Source: Gnetum montanum
Taxonomy: Eukaryota; Streptophyta; Gnetopsida; Gnetales; Gnetaceae
DNA length: 64,000 nt
Assembly: GCA_015680685.1 (NCBI GenBank)
Contig: MNCI01007783.1
Span: 147,112-211,111, forward strand
Direction: 5' to 3'
Shown here one piece after another: positions 34,869-46,674 of this stretch. The stretch's first letter is position 1; every line of letters begins with the position of its first letter. The notes under the pieces are model-generated. The model was not told where the DNA came from and did not search any database. It saw only the letters and a program-made list of their open reading frames with translations. Made by a program: the position numbers and the translations under genes.

Positions 34869-36900
34869 CTATGATCACAATAGATCCATGGATTAGTAGG
34901 TATAATGTATAACTTTAAATATTTGAATACCTTAGCTACACTTTGCGATGATTGGAATATGGTAGATTGATTATTTTATTCTTAGTTTATTAATTAATTT
35001 TTATTATAAGTGTCATTGAAGTTCATTGGAAGGGTTTAACTACTATAATTTGGTATTCAAATGTTGGTTTCTTATTTAAAGCTTTGTGGGAGTTAGAAAA
35101 ATGGAAAAAACTTTTTTTGTCAAAAATGGCACACTTGTGGCCCACACAACTAAGCTCTTGCCTTCGGGAGCTATAGGGTTGAGCAACAAAGTGATTTGGA
35201 TAAATGGTTAGGAAGTTATTTGCTCTATAAGGTTCTATTTTCTAAAACTTTGAAAAACTCCCTTGGTGTTTGTGAGAAAATGTGAAAATTCTAAGAGAGG
35301 TCATGCATATTTATAGTATTTTTGTGCTATATCAATAGGATTACATATACATGGCCTTGTATATGCATGGGGTCCATCAATCGGGCCCTATTTATAGGGT
35401 ACATAGAAAAATTTTTTAAACTTGAATATCTTGAAAAATACAAGAAATTTTGAATGAATTTTGAGTCCACAGAATTCTAGAAAAGTCAAGAATATGATGA
35501 AATCATTGAAGAAGTTTTTGAAAGGTCAAAAATTGAAAAATTTTGATAAAGACTATGTGAATTAAAGAAAATATGTAAAGGAACACATGGTTGGATGTAG
35601 AAGATGGGTGTACAAAATATTCTGATTACAAGAATGCTTAATGATAAGGTGCTTAATAAACCCAACCATGAGATTTACAAGTGGGTCCTCCCCATAGCAA
35701 GCACATGCCTTGTTTGCCTTTGCATAACCTTAACCTAAGGATTCTATGGGCCCCATATGCAATTAATGGTTAATGAAAGTTAAGGACCAAAACCTAGAAG
35801 ATTCTACCAAAGAATTCAAGTATGTTAGACAAAGACACTAAATCAAGAACATGGATATTAGTAGTGAGGTGAGTTATGGGTAGCATGGATAGATGATGGA
35901 AAAGGTGGAATGGATTTCCAAATTGAGGTAATAAGAAGTCCCTTATGGATTTTTGTTTAAATGACCTAAGAGGATCCATCCTTAGTCAAAACTAAAACCA
36001 ACTGCTTTCAGTGACTTCGTATCACCACTCTAAGATTGATACACCCTCTCAAAACACAAGAGTTCTCCCATAGAAAAACCATCATTCCTTAAGAAAAAGA
36101 AAAGATAAGTAGGAAGTACGAGAGGGCCTTAGTTAGAGGGGACCTTCAAACATGGGTAACATGTCTTTCTAGTCCCATAACCATTGCTTGTAGCCCATTT
36201 ATTTGTTTAAGGAGTGTGCTTTAAATTACCATCATATTTGTTTTCTTTTTCTTTTTGGATGGGAACCACATCATGCAAAGACTTATTCAACTTCCTATTC
36301 TTGGTTGATATGGAATCATAAGAAGTCTACAAAAACACTCATGCAACCAAGCAAGTAGAAGAGTACAAAGAGTATTGAGCCCCCTTGAAGTCACACCCTA
36401 TGCAAACCATTGAATCCTTTCCAATTCTGGAAACTATCAAGCTCATAAATTTATTAAAATTTTATTTAATGAAAGGGACCTCATACTTCCAGAATAAGGA
36501 TAACCATAGAGTTTATGAATGGGTGGATGTCTTATCCATTGGTACAAAAATTAAAAAATTGAAACTAGACATTAGCAACCTAAACATTAAACACAAACCA
36601 CCATTACCAACAACTACAACACCACTATGTCCTATTAGCACAAAGCATGTTTTATTAACAAAAAGTAGAAATCACACTAAAATAAAGTAAAATATATAAG
36701 AAAGTGTAAAATATTTAAGAAAGATTTAAATGTACTAATGATGGTGTAAAACAAAAAATGGTGTAAAATAGGAAGAAAATATAAAGGTGTAAAATAAATA
36801 ATTTGCAAAAACAAAAATGTATAAAAATAAATAAATAGAAAAACTGAGAAATCACATATATGATTAACATGGATGACCATATGCCCCATGACTAAGTTGG
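34869..36900 (-). other. Spacer between integrase and ORF3 of element M, with internal TATA
   Basis: Noncoding, collinear with 17880-19834. 'ctataaatatgc' on - at 35315-35304 is preceded by U3-like words (catcaat, gggccc) at 35340-35400. The segment 35640-35770 also occurs in element T at 60190-60330. Confidence 0.55.
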
Positions 36901-37479
36901 AAGAAGGAGATTTGAAAAATTGAGCATGGTTGTTCATCTATTAAGGTACTTGTTGTATCAACTTGCTTTGGCTTGTGGAAAGGCTAGATGTTGACCAACT
37001 ACTTTCTATTTGGGCTTTTCGGTTTGTATATGGTCATGGCCATATAAGGAAAGGTTTCATCAATTATATAAGACCCCTCTCACAATGTTTGGAATTTGAT
37101 TTTTTGAAGAACATCTGTGGGGTTCTAATAAAGAATCTTATCTCTTCGTTGAAATTTCTCTTTCCATATCCTAAGGTCAAGATATTGTTTGTTAAATGCC
37201 TTTTTCACTTCATTCAAGGATAGGGCTACCACTAAATTTTCATCTAGCACATTTAGGTTGATTAATCTTTCTTTTTATGCTATACTTAGGTGAATGTTCA
37301 AGTCACAAGCTATTGAGAGTGTACAGAGCTTAGATTGAATTGGGAGCATTGCAAATTTTTCTTATACCAACTCATAGGGAGAGTAGCCAATAGGGAGTTT
37401 CCATATTGAAAGGTAGGCCCAAAAGGCAATGTTGAGTTTCATGCTCCAATCTCTCCTATATTTGCTCATAGTTCTTATT

Positions 37480-38000
37480 AGAATCTTTGTGATCTCCATA
37501 TTAGTCACCTTTGCTTGACCATTTGCTTAGGGGTAATAGGGTGTTGTTAATTTATGTTCAACCCCCAAGTGTTGCATGAGTTTTTGAAAGGTAGCACCTG
37601 TAATATTGGTTCTATTGTTAGAAATCATTCCACATGGCATCCTAAACTTGTTCATAACATTTTGTTATACAAATCTAGCAATAGTGGATGATGTACAGTT
37701 AATGATGGCTATTGCTTCTAACCATTTGGTATATTAGTCAATAGTGATAATTTTATATGCCTTTTTGTTGGACATGGGTGTGATAGAACTTATGAAATCT
37801 ATGCCCCATATGTCAAAGAGTTTTAGTGCTTGAATCCATTGTTGAGGATTCTCCATTCATGTAATCATCCCACTATCTCGTTGACAATGCTTACATGATT
37901 CAATAAATTAGTGGGCATTGTTTAATATTATGGGCCAGTAGTATCCTACCATTAGGATTTTTATGGCCATGTGCCTCCTTGCATAGTGGCCTCCACAAAG
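37480..38000 (-). pseudogene. Integrase of element M
   Basis: On -: ESCKHCQR (end of the HHCC zinc finger), then DSGMITWMENPQQWIQ, then LFDIWGIDFISSITPMSN at about 37850-37760, with the first catalytic Asp kept (GIDF). Downstream words match P up to the YHPxxNG region near 37530. Stops occur but the catalytic Asp survives here, unlike in P. Confidence 0.8.
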
Positions 38001-38289
38001 GCCTTTGTAAGTGTCCTATAGAATGCACAATTGATTTTCATCAAGTGCACAACAACGAACCAAGACATTGACACACACCTCGTAAATATGTTTATTGATT
38101 TCCATGAAGTTCTTAGCCTAATGAAGAAACTATTATTTCTTCCTGTGGTTCATATCCTATGGCAAATCCTAAGTAAGAACATAAGTGAGGATGTCCTCAT
38201 ACAATTTTGGTTCTATGAGCATTTATTCATTTATTATAGTAGAAAAGAGGAGTTTATTAAGAAATTGGTTAGAGAGTAGGCTATCCTCC

Positions 38290-38665
38290 TCTTTGTTATC
38301 CCATCATAACTAAGACAAGTGATTGATAACCACATTCTCAATCCCCTTTCGATCTACCATTGTAAGATTGAATTCCTATAAGATCACCAACCACTGTATG
38401 ACATGGGAGGCTCACCATTGGCTTGTTCATAAGGAAGCAAATGAAACTCTAATAAGTGTGCATAAACACTTTATATCTAACCACATGGTGCTTAAAATTT
38501 TCCAAATCATACACCACTACCATCAGTTCTTTATTTGTGGTGGTGTAATTCAATTGTGGACCCACAATGCTTTGACTTGTGTAGTGGATATAATATGGAC
38601 ATTTCTTACTATCTAATTGTATAAGCATAGTTCCCAAGGTATATTTAGATGCATTCGTCATGATA
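38290..38665 (-). pseudogene. RNase H of element M
   Basis: Open on - 38661-38449: MTNASKYTLGTMLIQLDSKK, then YYIHYTSQSIVGPQLNYTTT, then KELMVVVYDLENFKHHVV. The first catalytic Asp (DAS) is Asn, as in P. The frame then breaks; ENVVINHLS-like words follow near 38310-38340. Confidence 0.8.
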
Positions 38666-38889
38666 TGAAATAGTTTGGACTAGTTAGATGCTCATAGAAT
38701 TAGAGTCTCTACAAGCTTCTGCTTGAGGTTTTGGAATGCATTTTTGCATTCCTTGGTTTAGATGAAAGGAACATCTTTCTTTGTTAGCTTAACCAATGGT
38801 TTTTCAATCTTAGAGAAACTATTTATGAATTGTTGGTAGTAACTAGTGTGTCTAAAGAATGACCAAACATCTTTGATAGTTTCTGGTTG

Positions 38890-39620
38890 ATGAGTGATTT
38901 TTTGGATGATCCTTATCTTTTCAAGATCTACCTCGATCACTTTCTATGAAATTTTGTGTTCCAATACAATGCATTCTTATATCATGAGATGGGTATTTTG
39001 CCAATTGAGCTATAGACTTATTTCCACACATCTTTTTAGTACTTTCTTAAGGTAGTCTAAGGCTTGCTCAAATGTAGCACCATAAGTGGAGAAATCATCC
39101 ATGAAGACTTCTACTTCACTACCTATTGATTTTTGAAAGATGCTTAAAATCAAATGTTGAAAAGTGGTAAGAGCATTACATAGACTAAAAGGAATCTTGT
39201 AATATGAAAAGGTTTCCTAGGGATTTGTGAAAGTTATTTTTTCCTAATCTTCTGGTGAAATATGGATTTGTTTATAGCCACTATAACCATCGAAAAAACT
39301 ATAATACCAATGCCTAGATATTGTGTTGAACATCTAATCAATGAATGACAATGGAAAATGATCTTTGAATGTTACCATCTTTAATATCTTGAAGTTGATA
39401 CAAACCCACCATTTACCACCTCTCTTTGGCATTATCACACATGGACTAACCCACTTACTATCCATAATGGGGTAAATGAACCCTACCTTAAGGATTTTCT
39501 CAATCTCCTATTTGAAGATTTGCTTTAATTTTGAGTTTAATCATTGTGGTTGCCTCCTTGGTTTCATGGATGGATTAGTATAAATACGATGCTAACATAT
39601 CTATGGATCAATTCTAGTGA
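38890..39620 (-). pseudogene. Reverse transcriptase of element M (catalytic FMDD intact)
   Basis: On -: EIEKILKVGFIYPIMDSKWV then SPCVIMPKRGGKWWVCINF (about 39515-39400), a region matching SGYNQI near 39270, then EVEVFMDDFSTYGA at 39120-39080 with both catalytic aspartates. Then WSFFRHTSYYQQFINSFSKI at 38870-38810. Of the three copies in the window only this one keeps FMDD. Nonsense changes elsewhere still prevent a full product. Confidence 0.85.
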
Positions 39621-40149
39621 GTTTAGGATATGACCAAGAAAAGGTTGTTGGCCATCTGTTAACCACTTTCAAGAGTTTTGTCTTCTACTCAAGAGAAAGT
39701 TTAGCATTGAGTATGACCAGCTTGCCATTTTTTTAAAATGCATATTCTAGGCTAGTAGGTAGAGTTTTCAACTCTAAGGTCTCTTATTTGAAATTTTTAG
39801 GGATCTCTAACTCTCTCCAATTGGTATTAAAATTTTCATCATTAGAGAGTTAGTGATGAAATTGCTCTAGTTCATTCATTCTTGTGACATAAGCGCATGT
39901 CAAGCTTTCAGTATGTTCCATACACATTGTGCTACTGTTAGAATCAGTGGTTAGCCACTAGGTACCCTCTTGTTTTGTGGCTATTGCATATAGAAACCTT
40001 TGAATATCTGCCTCATGTACACATTGCTTACATGTAAAAATAGATGCTCATTACATAGACTAGAGGTTTTGCATGGAATTGCACCCTATATCGCTATACA
40101 TGATGCATAGAACGCATCTCTTCTTAATCTTTCCAAATTCATTTTTCTT

Positions 40150-40460
40150 AGATATCTCTAGGAAAAGATCTATGATGCTAATTCTTGCATCAACAGTGCT
40201 TAGCCATGCCTTTCCCATAATGATTGGAAAGTCCTTATAGTTCTTAACCTTGATTACTAGAAAATCAACACGATAAGATCACCCATAGATAGTGGTCACA
40301 ATGTATTTAACCAGTCCCAATGGAATAGTAATGGATTTCTCTCACAATTCCAATATGATATTGCTCTTCTTAAGAGGTGATAGGTTCCAAGTAATATACA
40401 TCTCATGATAAATCAAGTTCAAATTAGATCTTGAATTAAGAAGAGATTTACATGGTTCAT
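40150..40460 (-). pseudogene. Protease of element M
   Basis: On - EPCKSLLNSRSNLNLI at about 40455-40405 aligns with SCKALLDSGSTINLI of element T; DSG has become NSR. Followed by words matching the DFLVIKV.N..DFPIIMG segment near 40270-40205. Confidence 0.7.
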
Positions 40461-41839
40461 TTCTAAAAATCTATAAATAGATAAGGAGATTCCAAAGATT
40501 AGCTAATTTCCTAGGAAGTTTGCAAGCCAAAATCTAATTAGATATAGCATGAGTGAGCATAATAGTATTGATTTTAGGTAGCATTTGGTTTGAAGGGGAT
40601 CCAATGGAGTGATTTATAGAAGATGAGATAAAAGAAAAATGACCAGCTACCTAAGTTTATGAGAGCTTAGTAGGTCTTTTGTTTTGGAAGAATAATTGTT
40701 TTTGAGCTTAAGGTTTTGAACTACTTAGTTGATGAACTAGTTGTAAATTGATGGCCCTAGTAGTGTTGAATTGTTGTGGTTGGGCTAGAAGTTCACCTTG
40801 CATGGATGGAGTAGGTGGTAGCTACATTAAGGGTGGAGGCATAGGTGCAAGAATAGGAGGAGGATAAGGATAGAATGTGGCATCTCTTCTTAAATATGGA
40901 TAATGAGCTCTGTAGTATTTGGAAGGGTAGTAGTGATGTTGGAAAGGAGAAATGTGATTGGAATAGTTAACTAAAGATAGGGGTTGTTGAACGTAATACC
41001 CATATGGATCTGGTTACCTATAAGGGTACTACTACCTATGTGGTGGTATTCCCCATGATTGTGGTTATTGCCACTATTAATATTTTTCATATAGATGTTG
41101 TCGAGTTTCTCTTGGAAAACATTATTATTGCTAATGGAACTACTTGGGATTACCTTGAGGATAAGGCAATCTTTAGGGTGTTTATCTTTTTTCTAGTTGT
41201 AAATTCAAAGCATACATTCTAGACTCCTATAAGTGTGACACGATGGGGAAACCATCGTTAGGATGTTTATATTGGCATATGTCACACCCACCATCATCAT
41301 CTAATTTAGTTTTCATAACTTTATCTACTATAGTGATTTTTCCCTTATCCCTTTTTTAGGTACATTTAGCTATTTTTTTTCCTTTTGTGATTACAATAAC
41401 TACTCTATCCTTTTGATCGTTTGATGATTCTTAGAGTACATTGGAATTTTTCATCTAATGAATCCCACATTTTATCCCATTGCCATAAATTTCAAACATA
41501 GATTTTTGAATTGACATGGTATTTTTATTCACCACCTCATTAAGTGGTGATTCCTCCTCACTGTCACAAAATCAAACTTCCCTCTTTCTAATGGAAGGAT
41601 CTCTGTTGTATTCTTTAGAACTTTTGTGTTTTCTCAACTCTTCTTCTTATTTTGCTACCTACTCAATTAGCATTTGGATTTGATGGGCTATGAGTTTTGA
41701 TAGGCTCCCTTGGGCATAGATCCCAAGAGTTCTTCTTGTTGCTGAACTAAGTCCATCTATGATATGGTGAAGAATTTTCTATTGAGAATAACCATGGCTA
41801 GAGCATCAGTGTATGAAAGAATAGTATCTACCCATGGCA

Positions 41840-42990
41840 ACACCCAAGGATTCATGGTTTTCTTACTTCCATCCTTCAATCTTCTATCTTAGATTAGAAA
41901 CTCTAGAGTATGTTTAATACTTATCATTAAATAACTCTAGCGTTGTACTCCACTTGAAAATGGATTCTATGTCCAAGGATTGGTACAAGCTTTCTGCTTC
42001 TTTGATGAGTGTCCTAGGAAATAACTTTAATTTCTACAAATCATTTTCGATATTTTGTAAGGCACAAGTATTGTGCAAAGCTTGAAGATGTGTTTGTGGA
42101 TCATAGTTATATCCCCCCTCAAATTTGGGAATATTGTTCATGTCAAGTCATTTAATTGACTATCATTCACATGCATGGTTGGAATTTTTACAACCACTAT
42201 AGTATTTAGCATGCTTCAACTTGCTAGCAAAGGCTCATCATCATTATTATTTTGATGATATTAATGATGTCCTCTACTAGCCCTTTGTTCATGATGGGCT
42301 TGATGATCATCATTGTTGTTCTGTTATTCCCCTTCATCATGATTATTCTTTCTATGGTGTTTGTTAAAACTAGAAGAGGAAGAAAAGGATGCAAATGAAG
42401 AGGATGAAGAGGGAGGAGGAATACCACCACCATGGTATCTACGAACTCCCCTTTGGTTGTCAAGGCCACATTCATTATTTTTCTTATCATCTTGATGGTT
42501 ATCCAAGCCACTGTCTTGACTTAAATTTTTACCTAAACATGGATTATTGATAGTAAACTACAGATTTAGGGCAACACCCCCATCACCAATAATGAGAAGT
42601 GGAGAATCTACATGTTGAGAGCCCCTAGATGGAAGTTCCTCATTGTTGTTTTAGTTAAGTAGGAATAAGGGATTGGTGAGCCATTTCCCCTTCATAAACT
42701 CATGGTGTTTCTCTTGGTGTCGATCTCTTCTACATTGTGTTTTAGTGGGATGGTATTCTTGGTAGTCATAATCATGCACAACGTACTCCTCTTGAAGATC
42801 CTAGATGTCTAGCCTCTTAAGAGTTTGAAGTAGCATCCCAAGCACAAATCGATTGGGAGACATTACAATGTTACCTTTCATATCTCACTATTGTAGTTGT
42901 TCATCTTGATGTAAGATGAAGGTGAAGGTGGACACATTCTCATAGAGATGAGTATATGCCACCTTGCATTCTCAAGGGACTGGTGGTTTA
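41840..42990 (-). pseudogene. gag of element M
   Basis: On -, LKLFPRTLIKEAESLYQSL near 42040-41985, then WSTTLELF, matches the gag core of P. The N-terminal block near 42960-42780 matches P from 12218 on. Short open frames in this interval (42511-42224 -) are alternative frames. Confidence 0.7.
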
Positions 42991-42999
42991 ATATCATTG

Positions 43000-43844
43000 T
43001 GCCTATGGGACTCTGTGTTTTGATACACTAGTCTTCTAGAAAGTGAACTTTTCCTTAATAGTCATTCATTTTCTTTCTAATTACACTTGTGATGTATAAT
43101 GGTATGGTTAAGTGTAATCAAGGCATATGATTTTTATTATTTTATGTTTTATGTTCCTTATGCTTAGAATAGAGAAATGAAGTAATTTAATAACTAATTT
43201 AATTTAAGTAATAACTAATCTCTAACTAGTCCTAACATAAGCATCCAATCCCACTTTTCGTACACATCCTGAAACGCATGTATCAACTACTAGGATTACC
43301 AAGTGCTATGCTACTAGTCAAACCAAGTAATAATGTTTTTGGAATTACCAAGAAAATACATGTTTATGCTTGAAGAAATTGTACATATGTGTTTAACTTA
43401 TTTAGCTTAATTAATTAATCAACTGATGTCTAATTTAACTTAATTAATTACATAATTAATGAAAATAGTAAATGCAAAAATAAATCATTAATCTATTCCA
43501 ATTGCTACAAGGTTTGATCAAAAGGATTGTGTTTATCTCCATTCACATTGGTGTGCTTAGGTACTTAGTGTTTCAATAAAGATCCATACACTTTCTGACT
43601 CCTGCTATAGGCACTCAAAGAGATATTCCAGCTCACAAATAATAAAACTGTAAGATCTCTACTAGAAATATGAATTTTCTCCCTATAAAAATGGCTAGTG
43701 AGTGCATATTTATAGACTTTATTATGGAGCTATGTCTAGAAATAACAAATGCTACATCGACATGGCCTCATCAATGGGACAACACCATGTATATGGGGTC
43801 ATGTTGACAAGGGCACATCAATGTGACACTTTGATGCTTCATCA
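43000..43844 (-). repeat. 5' LTR of element M (U5 end deleted)
   Basis: Starts TGATGAAGCATC at 43844 on -; TATA 'ctataaatatgc' at 43714-43703. Similarity to the other LTR stops near 43002, and the next bases match gag leader equivalent to 12215, so roughly 200 bases including the LTR end and primer site are missing. Confidence 0.8.
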
Positions 43845-44059
43845 TTCTTGATGATTAAAATTCTTGGTGTAGGAAGAATTCCCTTACCTATGCATAAAAC
43901 CAAGGTTTTTGGTGGTGAAAGTTGTATCTATATTTTTATGATTGAAGTTGATACTTTTATGAATGGCTATTATGTAAATGAACCAAACTTGTATATAAGA
44001 CCTCTTTTATTATTACTTGATTATCCATAATTGATGATGTCCTTGAGCTATTTTGAGAA

Positions 44060-45640
44060 AGTAGTGAACTTGCTAAACAAATGAGATGCATCTTGAGTAT
44101 TTTTACCTTTCATATCTTTCATTAGTCATAGCATTGCCTCCTTAAGCTCTCAATTCTCTTGTTTAGTTGATTCAATATTTTTCTTATAGCTTTCAACTTC
44201 TTGTTTCCTTATGTTTAGGACATCATTTAATTTTTTATTAACTTTGACCACTATTTTCAATTATTCCATTAGCCATTTTATATGAATTTCATTAGCTTCC
44301 TGACACTCAAGCTTAATTGTCTATTGAAGTTGATTTAGCTTCATCTTTACTTGAACATGTAGTCTCAAAAGTGCTAAAACCTTCTTGTTTGCTTTGGTTG
44401 GTATACATAAAATTATGAAAGTCATTACCATCATATTCATAATTTGTAGTACCAATATCAAGATTGCTAATTGTAATATTAGTATGATCAAAGAGAGAAA
44501 AATAATTTTCTACATCATTTTTAGTGTTTGTACTACTCTCTAAATGTTATAGTTGATTTTGTATTTTAGCTAACTAAACTTTCAATTTTTCAAACATGTA
44601 TCAAGTACTATTACAATTGGACTTGATCTTTTAATTCTTCTAGTTTTCTAAATCTTGTTTCTTTTTGAGGTAGACTATAATCATATGACCTATCTCATCA
44701 CAATAATAAAAGGATAATAAGAATCATCACATAGAGCCATAGTGATCATCCTAATAAGTGAGGTCTCAAGAATATTGATAGATAAGTGAAAGCCTAACCT
44801 ATTTAAGAGGCTACATTTAGGCTCACACCTAGGTCTTTGACTTGAGAAACAAGCACCTTACCCATAATAATAGCAGAAGAGGGAGGAAGATATATATATA
44901 TATATATATTGTTAGCTTCTTTCTAGCCTTCTTCTTTTTTAGACTCCTAAGCTTTCTCGTAATATTTACAATTTCCTTCTCAAGAATAGAGTATGATGTT
45001 AATGATTTTTATTTGTCATCATTTTTTATCTCTTTAGATTTTAATGTAATCTACTTCTTATTACATGAAGTAATTTCTGCATCCTTTCTAATTACAAACA
45101 TTGAAAGAATGTTATGAAGTTCTACTATCATTAATTTGGAAAGATATTTTGCCTCTTTAATGAATGAAACTTTTGATTCAAATTACTGCCTCAAATTGAA
45201 CTTCATAAAGCATGTTGATCTCACTCTTAATTTTGTCCACTTGGCTAAAAATACTGCTAATATTTTCATTTTCTTCCATCTTCAAAGAATTTAAAGAAAT
45301 TCTTAAAGTTAATAGCTAATACTTTTTAACTTTTTCATCTCCTTCATAGATTACTTGAAGATGCTTTCACATTTCTCTAGCAAATTGAAGATGCATAATC
45401 GTCATATATACAGCTCAATCCTAGTGACATACCAATGCATTCATAACACAAACATCATGAACTAGATTATTTATTGCTCTAATTATATCCTTTCAAGCTT
45501 CATCATTGTATTTTGAACTTCTGCATAGGATATTTTAATTCATTGAAGCACAAAGCTCTATTTGACAATAAGCCTTAATTCTATACCATTTCAAAAAGGT
45601 AAGCTTACTAGAAATAGTGTTAGGCCTTTAAGTGTTGATC
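44060..45640 (-). pseudogene. Copia gag
   Basis: On -: MHLQFARE, then a frame reading LQVIYEGDEKVKK (about 45370-45330), LKMEENENISSIFSQVDKIK (near 45290-45230), matching copia gag landmarks (LQxxYEG, ENIxxYFxRVDEI). A decayed zinc knuckle YYCDEIGHM lies near 44700-44675 with its outer cysteines lost, followed by a coiled-coil-like stretch to about 44060. The continuation (protease) lies beyond element M at 30560. Confidence 0.75.
44889..44909. repeat. (TA)n microsatellite
   Basis: Alternating TA run inside the copia gag remnant. Confidence 0.9.
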
Positions 45641-45644
45641 TTGA

Positions 45645-45656
45645 TTTAATACCAAT
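45645..45656 (-). promoter_or_regulatory. Copia primer binding site, initiator-Met type (degenerate)
   Basis: On - TGGTATTAAATC, 8 of 12 matches to the common copia primer site TGGTATCAGAGC, located between LTR and gag. Confidence 0.5.
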
Positions 45657-45659
45657 TTC

Positions 45660-46510
45660 ATTTCTTAGATAGAGCTTAAGAGATTAATAAGGGAAGGGGA
45701 AAAAGAGGAGGTATAGAGGAGAATCTTATGAAAAAATGTAGCTAATGAAAAAAATAATGGAAAGCCTCATACTAAAGAATAATAGCCCTAATGGAACAAT
45801 AGCTATAATGGAGAAAACAAATTAGACAAAGAGATTTTAATGTAATTTAGTTGCTAAAATGGCTACCCTACTTCATTGTATAACTCTCTCCGAATCCTTA
45901 GGGGAAGAGGTAATTTTATTAATATATAAAACACATGTATAGGACTTCTTGTATATCTTGGACTAAGCACCACCACCACCAAACTTAAAGATACAAGAAT
46001 CAAAATTAAAAATAAAGAGAAAGAGAAATACCCTTATCTAGTCTCAAATCAAATCTTTTCACTTTATAAAGCTAGAGAAAATATAGAGTAAAGAATTTTG
46101 TAAGAAGAGAGACTAAGAGAAGAGAGAAGAAAGAACAATTCTAGAGCTATAAAAAATCTACAACTGAAATTACAAAAATATGCTCATATAATTTATTTTA
46201 TAGTAGAACCCTTAAATAGCTATTCTTAAAAACCATTTTAGATCCATTAAGATGATGGAGCTAGAGAAGAAGAAATTATATCCATTTAAGATTTGTCATT
46301 GTAATATGAAAAGTTGTATTCATTATTCATTCTCCACTATTAATGCTTCTAAGTACTCAACTAAAGAGAACATTAAAGCTTAGCTAAAGGAGGAAGAAAG
46401 TTTTCATTTAGGTTTCCCACAAAAACATTAAGCTCAACTTGCTTTAGATATAATAGCTTTCTCTAACTTCATTTAATACTCAAGGCCCATCTTTTAAGTA
46501 CAAACTTTTA
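45660..46510 (-). repeat. 5' LTR of the nested copia element
   Basis: Lies directly 5' of the primer site on -. Contains TATA-like 'ctttataaag' near 46061 and shares ordered blocks with 27233-27400. Left boundary approximate. Confidence 0.5.
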
Positions 46511-46674
46511 GTAATATAGTGTAATGACCTAACTTAATCAAATACCTAATTTACTTAAATTATGTCCTTCTTAATTTATTTACATACATAAATTAGAAAT
46601 ATTAACTTGAGGAATAAAATTTAAAAACTAAAAATAAAGTTGATATTAAATGCATTAATAAAATATTTTAATAT

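Larger units (their letters stand above)
30771..43844 (-). mobile_element. Athila/Tat-like Ty3/gypsy element M (near complete, nested in copia)
   Basis: A 13.07-kb element on -. LTRs lie at 43844-43000 and 31768-30771; both termini show TGATGA/TCATCA ends. Flanking 5-mers are aagaa (43849-43845) and aagta (30770-30766) on -, a probable target-site duplication with one change. Inside: gag, protease, RT with intact FMDD, RNase H, integrase, spacer with TATA, and ORF3. The 5' LTR end, primer site and leader are deleted. Orientation is opposite to element P. Confidence 0.85.
27233..46510 (-). mobile_element. Ty1/copia element, split by nested element M
   Basis: On -: 5' LTR (about 46510-45660), primer site, gag (to about 44060), interruption by element M (43844-30771), then protease, integrase, RT, RNase H, polypurine tract and truncated 3' LTR (27400-27233). 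Order PR-INT-RT-RH defines copia. The gag half and pol half lie on opposite sides of M, which shows the nesting. All frames are decayed. Confidence 0.8.
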
